DNA of 12,049 nt from an uncultured Chromatiaceae bacterium (GTDB lineage Bacteria > Pseudomonadota > Gammaproteobacteria > Enterobacterales > Alteromonadaceae), in assembly GCA_946482325.1 (NCBI GenBank), contig CAMLRA010000129.1, positions 1 through 12,049 on the forward strand, read 5' to 3'. How positions within the stretch are numbered: the stretch's first letter is position 1; each line of letters starts with the position of its first letter. Both the position numbers and the translations under genes were made by a program. Under the pieces are notes generated by a model. It made no database searches. It was given only the letters and a program-made list of their open reading frames with translations, and was not told where the DNA came from. Positions 1 to 7,992 of the stretch are shown here, one piece after another.

Positions 1-328
1 CGAGCGCGTACCTGCTGATGTAGGCTTGGGTCGGGTCTGCGAGATTAGTGGCAAAACCTGCAGCGGCCGGCAAATAATCCATCCGCACTGAAATGACCCG
101 CAAAGTGCCTGGCAGCAATTCGGCCGGGCGGGCGCGCATCATGCCGTGGCTTGCCATATAGTCCATGCTGCCGTGGTAACCGGCGTCTAACCACTGCTGC
201 AGGCGGTCTTCTTCTATCTGAAGGTCCGTATCTGTAATACCGCAGGCACTAAAGCCAAGCTCCTTGGCCCAATCTTTGATTTGCATGGCTAATGCGGGCC
301 AGCCAGATGTTTGCGGCGTTGAAGTCAT
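1..328 (-). CDS. queG: Epoxyqueuosine reductase QueG, N-terminal part (runs off the left edge)
   Basis: QueG is the cobalamin- and Fe-S-dependent enzyme that reduces epoxyqueuosine to queuosine in the wobble position of GUN-anticodon tRNAs. The complement strand reads 109 codons without a stop to the window edge. It matches the E. coli QueG N-terminus closely: IKDWAKELGFSACGITDTDL (residues 17-36), GYHGSMDYMASHGMMRARP (50-68), ELLPGTLRVISVRMDYLPA (70-88) and YISRYAL (103-109). The start is the ATG at 328-326. An in-frame TAG lies ten codons upstream (around 358-360), so this is the first possible ATG, although no clear Shine-Dalgarno precedes it. A second ATG at 286 would cut into the conserved LA..IK.W helix. 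The Fe-S cluster cysteines lie in the missing C-terminal part. The gene is divergent from tsaE, as a queG-(nnr)-tsaE arrangement is in E. coli, but nnr is absent. Confidence 0.95.
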   Translation of the reverse strand, partial: MTSTPQTSGWPALAMQIKDWAKELGFSACGITDTDLQIEEDRLQQWLDAGYHGSMDYMASHGMMRARPAELLPGTLRVISVRMDYLPAAAGFATNLADPTQAYISRYAL

Positions 329-457
329 CAGGTAAAGGCGAAAAATCTGCGGATAAATCTATGGTATCACAGACGCATACGATGCCGCGCGGTAGTGCTG
401 CGGCGTTGATTTTGGTAGCATACCGGCAGTATTCACATTTTGCAGGTCCAATTGCCG
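329..457. promoter_or_regulatory. Divergent intergenic region queG / tsaE
   Basis: These 129 bp separate the start codons of queG (leftward) and tsaE (rightward), so promoters for both directions are expected here. On the plus strand a weak -35-like TTGATT (406-411) is followed after 18 nt by TATTCA (430-435), which could drive the tsaE operon. The match is poor. I found no convincing -10 for queG, no hairpin terminator and no coding remnant of nnr. Open frames crossing this stretch lack similarity to anything I recognise. Confidence 0.4.
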
Positions 458-925
458 ATGTCCGGACTGTCCTATCAGATTGAACTTCGCGATGAAGATT
501 CCACCCGCCAAATCGCCGGCCGGCTGGCGCAAGGCTGCCGCGATGGTGGCGTCTTGTATCTGCACGGTGACCTTGGTGCCGGTAAAACCACTTTTAGCCG
601 GTATTTGTTGCAGTCGCTGGGGCATCAGGGCAATGTAAAAAGCCCGACTTACACATTGGTGGAAAGCTATGAACTTGCAGGTTTACAGGTTTTTCACTTT
701 GATTTGTACCGTTTGCACGACCCGGAAGAACTCGAATTTATGGGGATCCGTGATTATTTTGCCGCACAGAACCTGTGTCTGGTGGAATGGCCGGAGCGGG
801 GGCAGCCGTTGTTACCGGTTCCGGATCTGGACCTGCAACTAAAAATAACCAGCGCGCAAGCACGTCAGTTGCAAATCCATGCACTGACGGCACGAGGCGC
901 AGCGATGTTGGAATTGATTGTCTGA
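458..925 (+). CDS. tsaE: tRNA t6A37 biosynthesis ATPase TsaE (YjeE)
   Basis: TsaE is the cytoplasmic ATPase that works with TsaB and TsaD to attach threonylcarbamoyl to A37 of ANN-decoding tRNAs. The 155-residue product is the usual length for the family (E. coli 153). Visible motifs are the Walker A loop GDLGAGKT (37-44), the switch-like SPTYTLVE (62-69), HFDLYRL (80-86), DPEELEFMGIRDYF (88-101) and VEWPE (109-113), all nearly identical to E. coli YjeE. I chose the ATG at 458, with an AGG about 10 nt upstream (444-446). An in-frame TTG at 440 would add six residues not found in relatives. It is the first gene of the long operon. Its stop at 923-925 lies one base before the amiB ATG, which suggests translational coupling. 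Confidence 0.96.
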   Translation: MSGLSYQIELRDEDSTRQIAGRLAQGCRDGGVLYLHGDLGAGKTTFSRYLLQSLGHQGNVKSPTYTLVESYELAGLQVFHFDLYRLHDPEELEFMGIRDYFAAQNLCLVEWPERGQPLLPVPDLDLQLKITSAQARQLQIHALTARGAAMLELIV

Positions 926-926
926 T

Positions 927-2429
927 ATGAATTTTTCCCGGATGTTCGGGTTGGGCCTTTGCCTGACTTTTTTCAGTGTTGCCGTAATGGCTGCAAACAA
1001 AATCGACAGCGTGCGGATCTGGCCATCACCGGACAGCACCCGGGTTGTATTTGATATGCAGCAAAAGCCGGTGTTTCGGTTATTACCCAAACAAGGCGCG
1101 TTGGTCACGCTGGAAATTGACGGCATTAATGAGCCGAAGCTGGGCAAAATGTCCGGTGAATCTGAGTTAGTGAAATCCATCCGCGTGCAAAAAGTCAGTG
1201 GTAAAGCTTCAGTGCGGGTGTTGCTGGATTTGAGTCGCGAGTCGGCGGAAAAAGCCTTTGCCTTGCCGCCCTCTGATCGCTACGGCCACCGGCTGGTGTT
1301 GGACATTACCGACGTGCAGGCCGAAAAAGCTTTTGTTGCACCGGTGCCAACTAGCAGAAACCGGGTCAGCAGCGGCGGTGGTCGCGACATTATCATCGCT
1401 ATTGATGCCGGACACGGTGGCCACGACCCAGGCGCAGTTGGCCCTAAAGGCACGTACGAAAAACACATCACGATGTCGGTCGCTGAAAAGCTGGCGGCAT
1501 TAATCAACAAAGAGCCCGGCTTTAAAGCGGTGCAAACCCGCACCGGCGATTATTATATCTATCCGAGTAAAAGGCCGGACGTCGCCCGCAGTAAACAAGC
1601 TGATTTGTTAGTGTCAATTCATGCCGATGCGGCAGAAAACCGCAAAGCCAGCGGTGCCTCGGTCTGGGTGTTGTCGCTCAAACGGGCCACCACCGAAGTG
1701 GGCCGGATGATGGAGCAGACTGAACAACACTCAGAATTGCTCGGCGGTGTGGCAGAAGTGATTAAAGATTCCGCCAATGAGCGATATCTGGCGCAAACCG
1801 TGTTGGATTTGTCGATGAATCATTCGATGACCACCGGCTTTGATGTGGCCGCTGCGGTATTACGTGAACTGGACGATGTCACTAAATTGCATAAAAAGGA
1901 GCCACAGGCCGCCAGCCTTGGGGTGCTTAAAGCGCCGGATATTCCGTCCATTCTGGTCGAAACCGGCTATATCTCTAATCACAGCGAAGAACAGAAATTA
2001 AAAACGGCCTCACATCAGCAAAAGCTGGCTGCAGCAATTTTTCGCGCGTTAAAGAAGCACTTCCAGAATGCGCCGCCGGCTGACAGCGCCATCGCGCAGC
2101 GGCGCGGCAAATCGGATTTGCAATTACCGGATCAGCGCTCAGCAACGGTGCGCAATGAGACAGCTGGTAGTGCTGTAGTAACAACTGCGGCCAGAACGAC
2201 ATCGGTTAAAACAACGCCGGCTACGATACCTGTGCGTGTCGCCGGCCCCGTGTTGCCGTCTGGCAGTCAGGGCAGCGGCCGAATCCTGGTGCACAAAGTG
2301 AAATCCGGCGAATCCTTGTCGATGCTGGCGCGCAAATATGGCGTGCCAATGTCACAGCTGCGTCAGCTCAATCAGTTAAAGTCAGACAACATTCGTATCG
2401 GCCAGAATCTCAAGGTACCGCAACGATGA
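927..2429 (+). CDS. amiB: N-acetylmuramoyl-L-alanine amidase AmiB with AMIN and LysM domains
   Basis: AmiB is a periplasmic zinc amidase that cuts the lactyl-L-Ala bond of septal peptidoglycan so that daughter cells separate; in relatives it is activated by EnvC- or NlpD-type LytM factors. The 500-residue product begins with a signal peptide (hydrophobic core about 7-21, likely cleavage after VMA, residue 22). A beta-rich AMIN domain follows (about 25-130), then an Amidase_3 domain (about 155-380). Zinc and catalytic residues are seen at H163 (DAGHGG), E178 (TYEK), H232 (SIHADA) and E345 (VETGYIS). After a low-complexity Ala/Thr/Pro-rich linker (about 384-452) comes one LysM motif (about 455-498: [18 protein letters not shown] ... 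[10 protein letters not shown]). E. coli AmiB (445 aa) has no LysM, but Pseudomonas and Vibrio homologues do. The start is the ATG at 927; the TTG at 918 lies inside the tsaE end. The stop overlaps the mutL start (ATGA). Confidence 0.96.
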   Translation: MNFSRMFGLGLCLTFFSVAVMAANKIDSVRIWPSPDSTRVVFDMQQKPVFRLLPKQGALVTLEIDGINEPKLGKMSGESELVKSIRVQKVSGKASVRVLLDLSRESAEKAFALPPSDRYGHRLVLDITDVQAEKAFVAPVPTSRNRVSSGGGRDIIIAIDAGHGGHDPGAVGPKGTYEKHITMSVAEKLAALINKEPGFKAVQTRTGDYYIYPSKRPDVARSKQADLLVSIHADAAENRKASGASVWVLSLKRATTEVGRMMEQTEQHSELLGGVAEVIKDSANERYLAQTVLDLSMNHSMTTGFDVAAAVLRELDDVTKLHKKEPQAASLGVLKAPDIPSILVETGYISNHSEEQKLKTASHQQKLAAAIFRALKKHFQNAPPADSAIAQRRGKSDLQLPDQRSATVRNETAGSAVVTTAARTTSVKTTPATIPVRVAGPVLPSGSQGSGRILVHKVKSGESLSMLARKYGVPMSQLRQLNQLKSDNIRIGQNLKVPQR

Positions 2430-4219
2430 CGATCCAGCTGCTGCCGCCGCAACTGGCCAATCAAATCGCCGCCGGTGAAGTGGTGGAGCGGCCGGCGTCT
2501 GTGATCAAAGAGCTGGTTGAAAATAGTCTCGATGCCGGCGCAACTGAAATCCAGATTGACGTGGAAAAAGGTGGCAGTAAATTGTTGCGGGTCCGCGATA
2601 ACGGTTCGGGCATCGCCAAAGATCAACTGACACTGGCGCTGAGCCGGCACGCCACATCAAAAATCCATGATTTTGCCGACCTGGCCAAAATTGTCAGCCT
2701 GGGCTTTCGCGGTGAAGCCTTGGCCAGTATCAGTTCGGTCTCCCGTCTGACGCTGACCTCCCGGCCAGCGGCACAGGAATCTGCCTGGCAGGCGATGGCG
2801 GAAGGGCGCGATATGGCGGTGCACATCAAACCGGCAGCTCATCCGGTGGGCACCAGCATCGAAGTGCTGGACTTGTTTTTTAATACGCCGGCGCGCCGAC
2901 GTTTTCTGAAATCCGACAAAACCGAATTCAGTCATATTGATGAGCTGGTCAAACGTCTGGCGCTCAGCCGCTACGACGTCAGCTGGACGCTGACCCACAA
3001 TGGTCAGTTGGTGCGACAGCTCAAAGCCGTGACGGACGATGCCGGCAAACACAAGCGACTGGCACAGTTATGCGGGCGCAATTTTGCCCAAAGCGCCTGT
3101 TATGTCGAAAGTCAGTATGATCAGATGCAGCTGTCTGGCTGGGTGTTGCCGGCCGCGCTGTGCACAGCACAGTTGCAAGTGCAGTATTGTTATGTCAACG
3201 GCCGGATGATGCGCGACAAATTGCTGAATCACGCTATTCGCCAGGCTTATGCCGATGCTCTGGCGCCGGAAGCGCTGCCGGCTTATGTGTTGTATCTGGA
3301 TGTAGAACCTGAGCAGGTGGACGTGAATGTACATCCGGCCAAACATGAAGTGCGGTTTCATCAGGCCCGTCTGGTCCACGATTTTGTTTACAGCGCGCTG
3401 ACCAACGCCTTGTCGCAGGCCGAGGCCGCTGAATGTCCGCTGATTGCGGAACCAACAGCAGATGTAGAAGCACGGCCGACATATTCAGCTCCAGCCTCTT
3501 ATGCTGCTGCGGGAACCCGTTCGCTCCAGCCATCGCCAGTGCAATTCCGCTACAATGTTGCGCCGTCTGGTCGGACTGCGACACCTGGCAGTTTTCAAGC
3601 CGCCGGGCAAAGCGGCGCAACGCAGCACTGGCTGGCGACTGTGCCGGATTTGCCAGCTGAAGTACACGAAGCGAGACCTGCTGCGGCGCCGCAGGTGAGT
3701 CCTGAAACGTTGCAAGCGCCGGCTGGTTCTTTATTGCTAAGCTCAACTGAATTATTGCTGACACATCAGCAGCAACTTTATCTACTGGATATTCCGGCCA
3801 GTTTTGGCGCTTTGCTGAGTCAGCAACTCCTTCCCTCTGTCGCCCTGTTGCTGCCGGAACGCCTGCGGCTGGAACCGGCAGAAATCAGCCTGCTTACGGC
3901 GCATGCCAGCCCTTTATCGCAGATGGGCTTTGATCTGGTGCTCAGCAATCAGGTGATGATCATCCGGGCCGTACCACAGTTGCTGCAGGGGGTGCCGCTG
4001 GCAACTGTGTTGCCACTGTGGTGGTCGCAATGGCGGGAGCAGACTGTATTGTCGCAGCTGTGGCGTCAGTTATTACAATTGTTGTTGCAGCGGCAATGGC
4101 TCGCTGCGACGACCCTGTTACAGCATCAACCCAGTTTATTTCAGCGGCCTGAATTGTGGCAGGCAGTGCCGGTAGATGTATCGATGAGCCGTCAACAACT
4201 GCAGGAGCAAGTACAATGA
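2426..4219 (+). CDS. mutL: DNA mismatch repair protein MutL
   Basis: MutL is the GHKL-family ATPase that links mismatch recognition by MutS to strand incision and unwinding. The 597-residue product has the complete N-terminal ATPase: catalytic E29 and N33 in [11 protein letters not shown] (28-38), DNGSGI (58-63), GFRGEAL (93-99) and [23 protein letters not shown] in the lid and phosphate region. The transducer domain carries [11 protein letters not shown] and the very conserved [17 protein letters not shown] variable Ala/Pro/Gln-rich linker (about 340-430) joins a diverged C-terminal dimerisation domain. I do not see the DQHA(x)2E(x)4E endonuclease motif of MutLs from organisms without MutH, so this looks like the E. 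coli-type MutL that relies on MutH for nicking (inference). The ATG at 2426 overlaps the amiB stop by four bases, and the stop overlaps miaA in the same way. Length is close to E. coli (615). Confidence 0.97.
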   Translation: MTIQLLPPQLANQIAAGEVVERPASVIKELVENSLDAGATEIQIDVEKGGSKLLRVRDNGSGIAKDQLTLALSRHATSKIHDFADLAKIVSLGFRGEALASISSVSRLTLTSRPAAQESAWQAMAEGRDMAVHIKPAAHPVGTSIEVLDLFFNTPARRRFLKSDKTEFSHIDELVKRLALSRYDVSWTLTHNGQLVRQLKAVTDDAGKHKRLAQLCGRNFAQSACYVESQYDQMQLSGWVLPAALCTAQLQVQYCYVNGRMMRDKLLNHAIRQAYADALAPEALPAYVLYLDVEPEQVDVNVHPAKHEVRFHQARLVHDFVYSALTNALSQAEAAECPLIAEPTADVEARPTYSAPASYAAAGTRSLQPSPVQFRYNVAPSGRTATPGSFQAAGQSGATQHWLATVPDLPAEVHEARPAAAPQVSPETLQAPAGSLLLSSTELLLTHQQQLYLLDIPASFGALLSQQLLPSVALLLPERLRLEPAEISLLTAHASPLSQMGFDLVLSNQVMIIRAVPQLLQGVPLATVLPLWWSQWREQTVLSQLWRQLLQLLLQRQWLAATTLLQHQPSLFQRPELWQAVPVDVSMSRQQLQEQVQ

Positions 4220-5136
4220 CCAGCCCGGTTGTTTTTCTGATGGGCCCCACTGCGTCCGGTAAAACTGCGTTGGCACTGGCGCTGGCCGAGCAACGCCCGG
4301 TGGAAATTATCAGTGTCGACAGTGCATTAATTTATCGTGGCATGGATATCGGCACTGCCAAGCCAAATGCTGCCGAACTGGCGGCTGTACCACATCATCT
4401 GATTGATATTCTGGACCCGGCGCAGGCCTATTCGGCCGCAGATTTTCGCAGCGATGCACTGCGGCTTATCGCAGACATTCAGCAACGTGGGGCATTGCCG
4501 TTATTGGTTGGCGGCACCATGTTGTATTTTAAGGCTTTACTCGAAGGGATTTCACCGTTACCCGAAGCAGATCCGCAAGTGCGGGCACAGATTGAAGCGG
4601 AAGCTGCGGTGTCGGGCTGGGATGGGTTACATCAACAGCTGGCCGTCATCGACCCGGTATCTGCAGCCCGTATTCACCCGAATGACCCGCAGCGCATCAA
4701 CCGGGCGCTGGAAGTTTACCGGCTGACCGGTCGCAATCTGACGGAACTCACTGAAGAAAAAGGGGAACCTTTTCCCTATCCGGTCTGTCAATTTGCCATC
4801 GCACCGACTGAACGCGCTGAACTGCACCGTCGCATCGCATTGCGGTTTGAGCAGATGTTGGCACAGGGATTTGAGCAGGAAGTGCGGATTTTGAAACAAA
4901 GATCTGATCTGCATCCGGATTTACCGTCGATACGCTGTGTGGGTTACCGCCAGATGTGGGACTATCTGGACGGGCTAGTGCCTTATGACGAGATGGTGTA
5001 TCGTGGTATAGCCGCAACGAGACAACTGGCAAAACGCCAGTTGACCTGGCTTCGCAGCTGGCAGAATTTGCACTGGTTAAATGCAGATTTAACACAGCAA
5101 GAAAACTTGCAAGCTGTTTTATCTTCGCTACGCTAA
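4216..5136 (+). CDS. miaA: tRNA dimethylallyltransferase MiaA
   Basis: MiaA transfers the dimethylallyl group of DMAPP to N6 of A37 in tRNAs that read UNN codons; MiaB later methylthiolates it. The 306-residue product (E. coli 316) shows the P-loop GPTASGKT (10-17), the catalytic [16 protein letters not shown] block (35-50), [15 protein letters not shown] (98-112), [18 protein letters not shown] (156-173), [13 protein letters not shown] (239-251) and the C-terminal [14 protein letters not shown] helix (267-280). The ATG at 4216 has a good Shine-Dalgarno (AGGAG, 4203-4207) and forms an ATGA overlap with the mutL stop. A longer frame from 4156 would lie wholly within the mutL end and is rejected. 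No terminator follows, so transcription probably continues into hfq, as in E. coli. Confidence 0.97.
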   Translation: MTSPVVFLMGPTASGKTALALALAEQRPVEIISVDSALIYRGMDIGTAKPNAAELAAVPHHLIDILDPAQAYSAADFRSDALRLIADIQQRGALPLLVGGTMLYFKALLEGISPLPEADPQVRAQIEAEAAVSGWDGLHQQLAVIDPVSAARIHPNDPQRINRALEVYRLTGRNLTELTEEKGEPFPYPVCQFAIAPTERAELHRRIALRFEQMLAQGFEQEVRILKQRSDLHPDLPSIRCVGYRQMWDYLDGLVPYDEMVYRGIAATRQLAKRQLTWLRSWQNLHWLNADLTQQENLQAVLSSLR

Positions 5137-5228
5137 ATTAGTGAAGAAAAAATCGTTATTTAACGACTTGAAAATAATATAATAATCCATATATCAAGAA
5201 TCAGAACAAAGAAAAAGGAAAGCGGCAA
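5137..5228 (+). promoter_or_regulatory. AT-rich hfq leader with possible promoter and a dyad
   Basis: This 92-bp gap is much more AT-rich than its surroundings. It holds a perfect 6-bp dyad TCGTTA/TAACGA (5153-5158 and 5161-5166, 2-nt gap). A -35-like TTGAAA (5168-5173) is followed after 16 nt by TATATC (5190-5195). A perfect TATAAT (5178-5183) is also present but lacks a good -35 at the right spacing. E. coli hfq is known to have several promoters in and near miaA, so a local hfq promoter is plausible, but the exact one cannot be fixed from sequence. The dyad has no following T-run, so it is not an intrinsic terminator. Confidence 0.4.
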
Positions 5229-5486
5229 ATGGCAAAGGGCCAATCTTTACAAGACCCATTTTTAAATACTTTACGGCGGGAGCGTATTCCTGTTTCCATT
5301 TACCTTGTAAATGGTATCAAGCTGCAGGGCCAAATTGAGTCTTTCGATCAGTTTGTGATTCTGTTGAAAAATACTGTGAGCCAGATGGTCTATAAACATG
5401 CGATCTCTACCGTAGTGCCGGCTCGTGCAGTCAATACCATGGCGGCACATGGCACTGGCGCTGGCGACGACGAACTGGAAGAGTAA
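5229..5486 (+). CDS. hfq: RNA chaperone Hfq
   Basis: Hfq is the Sm-like hexameric RNA-binding protein that pairs small RNAs with mRNAs and affects their stability and translation. The 85-residue product has the full Sm core (about 7-65): Q8 and F42 of the proximal uridine pocket, the rim RRER patch (16-19), Sm1 [18 protein letters not shown] (23-40) and Sm2 with Y55-K56-H57 ([11 protein letters not shown]). The C-terminal tail is only about 20 residues, shorter than in E. coli (102 aa in total), but keeps an acidic tip (DDELEE, 80-85) like the one shown to compete with RNA in E. coli Hfq. The Shine-Dalgarno AGGA (5216-5219) sits 9 nt before the ATG. hflX starts 15 nt after the stop with no terminator between them, so the two are almost certainly cotranscribed. 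Confidence 0.98.
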   Translation: MAKGQSLQDPFLNTLRRERIPVSIYLVNGIKLQGQIESFDQFVILLKNTVSQMVYKHAISTVVPARAVNTMAAHGTGAGDDELEE

Positions 5487-5501
5487 TCGGGGCATTCTTG
5501 C

Positions 5502-6785
5502 TTGTTTGACCATCATCAGCCGGCTGAACAAGCGATCCTTGTCCACATCACCTTTCCGCAGGAACATGCGCGGGAAGATCTGGATGAACTGCAGATGCTT
5601 GTTGCGTCTGCAGGCGTTGTCGCAGCTGCCGTGATCACGGGCCCGCGTCAGACCGCTGATGCGCGTTTGTTTGTTGGCAGTGGCAAAGCGCAGGAAATCG
5701 CAGCTGCAGTACAGCAGTACGCTGCAGACGTGATTATCTTCAACCACAGTTTATCGCCTGCACAGACCCGCAATCTTGAACGACTTTGCCAGTGCAAAGT
5801 CATCGACAGAACCACTCTGATCCTCGACATTTTCGCCCAGCGAGCCCGCAGTTTTGAGGGCAAGTTGCAGGTCGAATTAGCACAGCTGAAACATCTGGCT
5901 TCACGGTTAATCCGGGGCTTCGATAATGAGCGGCAAAAAGGTGGTATCGGCTTGCGAGGGCCCGGTGAAACCGCACTGGAAACTGATCGAAGGCTGCTGC
6001 GTGACCGTATCAGCATGCTGATGCAGCGCCTCGAAAAAGTTGGTAAACAGCGTGAAACGGGGCGAAAAGCGCGTCAGCGGGCGGAAGTCCCGGTAGTGTC
6101 ACTGGTCGGCTATACCAATGCCGGTAAATCTACTCTGTTTAACAAGCTGACCCAAGCAGACGTTTACGCGGCGGATCAATTGTTTGCCACCCTGGACCCG
6201 ACGCTAAGGCAAATCCGATTTCCGGATTTCGGCGCTTTAATCTTTGCTGATACCGTTGGTTTTATCCGCCACTTGCCACATGATCTGGTGGCGGCTTTTA
6301 AATCGACCTTGCAGGAAACGCGCGAAGCTGATTTACAACTGCATGTGATTGATATTTCCGACGCGCGCGTTGACGACAATATTGCGCAGGTTCAGCATGT
6401 GCTGCATGAAATCGAAGCTGACGAGCTGCCGCAATTAAAAGTGTTTAATAAAATCGACCGGACTGAGCAGCAGGCGCGGATCGAATATGACGAATATGGT
6501 GTACCGCAGTCCGTGTTTATTTCTGCGCAAGCGGGGATCGGTCTGGATTTGTTGCGTCAGGCTATCGTGACCAGACTGTCGGATCGTTTTGTCGCGATCC
6601 AACTGCAGTTACCGCCCGATGCACTGATGTGGCGGGCAAAGCTACATGAAGCAGGATGTGTCCGGCAGGAATATTTTGATGAACAGGGTAATTGTCTGCT
6701 CCAGGTCCAACTGTCAGTCGCTTTGTGGGAGCGGCTGAACAAACAGAGTCAGACATTGTTACAAAGCTGTGTCCTGACTGGATAA
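5502..6785 (+). CDS. hflX: Ribosome-associated GTPase HflX (TTG start)
   Basis: HflX is an Obg/HflX-class GTPase that binds the 50S subunit and splits stalled or heat-damaged 70S ribosomes. The 427-residue product matches E. coli HflX (426) along its length. The N-terminal subdomain includes VITGPRQTADARLFVGSGKA and LSPAQTRNLERLCQCKVIDR. A helical linker carries RQKGGIGLRGPGETALETD (144-162). The G domain shows G1 GYTNAGKST (203-211), G2 ATLDPT (229-234), G3 DTVGF (250-254) and G4 NKID (316-319). The start is TTG at 5502: the frame has a stop at 5484 and no other start before it, the first in-frame ATG is about 31 codons in, and the encoded FDHHQPAEQAILVH matches FDRYDAGEQAVLVH of E. coli from residue 2. 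A weak GGGG (5489-5492) is the only Shine-Dalgarno. Confidence 0.96.
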   Translation: MFDHHQPAEQAILVHITFPQEHAREDLDELQMLVASAGVVAAAVITGPRQTADARLFVGSGKAQEIAAAVQQYAADVIIFNHSLSPAQTRNLERLCQCKVIDRTTLILDIFAQRARSFEGKLQVELAQLKHLASRLIRGFDNERQKGGIGLRGPGETALETDRRLLRDRISMLMQRLEKVGKQRETGRKARQRAEVPVVSLVGYTNAGKSTLFNKLTQADVYAADQLFATLDPTLRQIRFPDFGALIFADTVGFIRHLPHDLVAAFKSTLQETREADLQLHVIDISDARVDDNIAQVQHVLHEIEADELPQLKVFNKIDRTEQQARIEYDEYGVPQSVFISAQAGIGLDLLRQAIVTRLSDRFVAIQLQLPPDALMWRAKLHEAGCVRQEYFDEQGNCLLQVQLSVALWERLNKQSQTLLQSCVLTG

Positions 6786-6790
6786 GATTT

Positions 6791-6799
6791 TGATATAGT
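6791..6799 (+). promoter_or_regulatory. Candidate extended -10 promoter for hflKC
   Basis: In the 49-nt gap between hflX and hflK the sequence TGATATAGT fits an extended -10 element (TGn plus TATAGT at 6794-6799). No recognisable -35 lies 16-18 nt upstream, which is tolerated for extended -10 promoters. It would give hflKC expression independent of hfq-hflX. This rests on motif match only. Confidence 0.3.
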
Positions 6800-6834
6800 A
6801 ACTTTTAACCTTCTGAAGCAACACGGAGTAACGT

Positions 6835-7989
6835 ATGGCTTGGAACGAGCCGGGTAACAACGGCAAGAATAATGACCCCTGGAATCAGGGCGGACGCAAT
6901 CAGGGACCACCTGATATGGATGAAGTATTCCGTAACCTGAGTAAGAAACTCGGTGGTATCTTCGGTGTCGGCTCAGGTGGTGCGAGTGCTGGTGGCAGTG
7001 GCAGTAGTTCTGCGCTGGTCACGCTGATCCTGATTCTGGCGTTATTGGGCTGGCTCGCCAGTGGTATTTACACCATCAAAGAATCAGAGCGTGGTGTGGT
7101 ATTGCGTCTAGGTCAGTACCATGGCGAAGTCAATCCGGGCATTAACTGGAAACCAACTTTCATCGACCAGGTATTACCGGTGGATGTTTCCAGCGTGGAA
7201 ACGCTGAAAACCGATGGTTTTATGCTGACACAGGACCAAAACCTGGTGCGGGTGACTTTTGAAGTGCAATACCGCATTGAAGATCCGCGCGCGTACAAAT
7301 TCGCTGTAGTGGATCCGGACAGTAGCCTGATGCAGGCCACAGACGCTGCGCTGCGTTATGTCGTTGGTCACTCTTTAATGGACGACGTGCTGACCAAAGG
7401 TCGTGAGCTGATCCGGCAGAATACCCGCGTCGAACTGGATAGCATTATTAAACCTTATAATCTGGGTCTGCAGATTGTTGACGTAAACTTCCGTGATGCC
7501 CGTCCGCCAGAAGAAGTCAAAGCGGCTTTTGATGATGCGATTGCGGCTCAGGAAGATGAACAACGCTTTATCCGTGAAGCTGAAGCTTACGCCCGCGAAA
7601 TCGAGCCAAGAGCCAGCGGTCAAGTGTACCGGATGGAACAGGAAGCCAAAGCTTACAAGCAACAAACCTTGTTAAAAGCTCAAGGTGAAGTCGCCCGGTT
7701 CCAGAAATTACTGCCGGAATATCTGGCGGCGCCAGAAGTAACCCGTAAGCGTCTTTATATCGAAACGATGGAACAGGTTTACGCCAACACTTCCAAAGTG
7801 CTGGTGGATGTAAAAAACGGCAACAATATGATGTATATCCCACTGGATAAAATGATTAATCAGACAAATTCAGGTGCAGTGACCCAGCCACAGTCTGCTG
7901 AGCCACGCCTACAGCTGCCAGAGAGCCGGCCTGCAGACACACGTTCTGCAACGCCCAGATCTGACAGTGGCCGGACAGGGAGGGGTTAA
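6835..7989 (+). CDS. hflK: HflK, SPFH-family subunit of the HflKC membrane complex
   Basis: HflK forms with HflC a large inner-membrane cage in the periplasm that encloses the FtsH protease and modulates its access to membrane substrates. The 384-residue product opens with the family hallmark MAWNEPGNNG, a Gly/Asn-rich cytoplasmic segment with GPPDMDEVFRNLSKKLGG (24-41), a Gly/Ser-rich linker and one transmembrane helix (about 60-79). The SPFH domain follows (YTIKESERGVVLRLG ... PGINWKPTFIDQV ... VRVTFEVQYRIEDP). A charged helical region comes next (ARPPEEVKAAFDDAIAAQ, REAEAYAREIEPRA, RLYIETMEQVYANTSKVLVD), then a variable Pro/Ser/Arg-rich tail (about 345-384). E. coli HflK has 419 residues; the difference lies in the low-complexity ends. 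GGAG at 6825-6828 is a good ribosome binding site. hflC begins 3 nt after the stop. Confidence 0.97.
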   Translation: MAWNEPGNNGKNNDPWNQGGRNQGPPDMDEVFRNLSKKLGGIFGVGSGGASAGGSGSSSALVTLILILALLGWLASGIYTIKESERGVVLRLGQYHGEVNPGINWKPTFIDQVLPVDVSSVETLKTDGFMLTQDQNLVRVTFEVQYRIEDPRAYKFAVVDPDSSLMQATDAALRYVVGHSLMDDVLTKGRELIRQNTRVELDSIIKPYNLGLQIVDVNFRDARPPEEVKAAFDDAIAAQEDEQRFIREAEAYAREIEPRASGQVYRMEQEAKAYKQQTLLKAQGEVARFQKLLPEYLAAPEVTRKRLYIETMEQVYANTSKVLVDVKNGNNMMYIPLDKMINQTNSGAVTQPQSAEPRLQLPESRPADTRSATPRSDSGRTGRG

Positions 7990-7992
7990 GCC

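Noticed and set aside
292..483. 63-codon plus-strand frame across the queG start and the intergenic region
   Set aside because: It overlaps the well-supported N-terminus of queG on the other strand and the tsaE start, and resembles no family I know, including the C-terminus of nnr.
3234..3764. 176-codon minus-strand frame inside mutL
   Set aside because: It is antisense to the conserved MutL transducer and linker coding sequence, and the composition reflects the mutL codon pattern read backwards.
5153..5166. Dyad TCGTTA/TAACGA considered as a miaA terminator
   Set aside because: The stem is short and AT-rich with a 2-nt gap, and no T-run follows.
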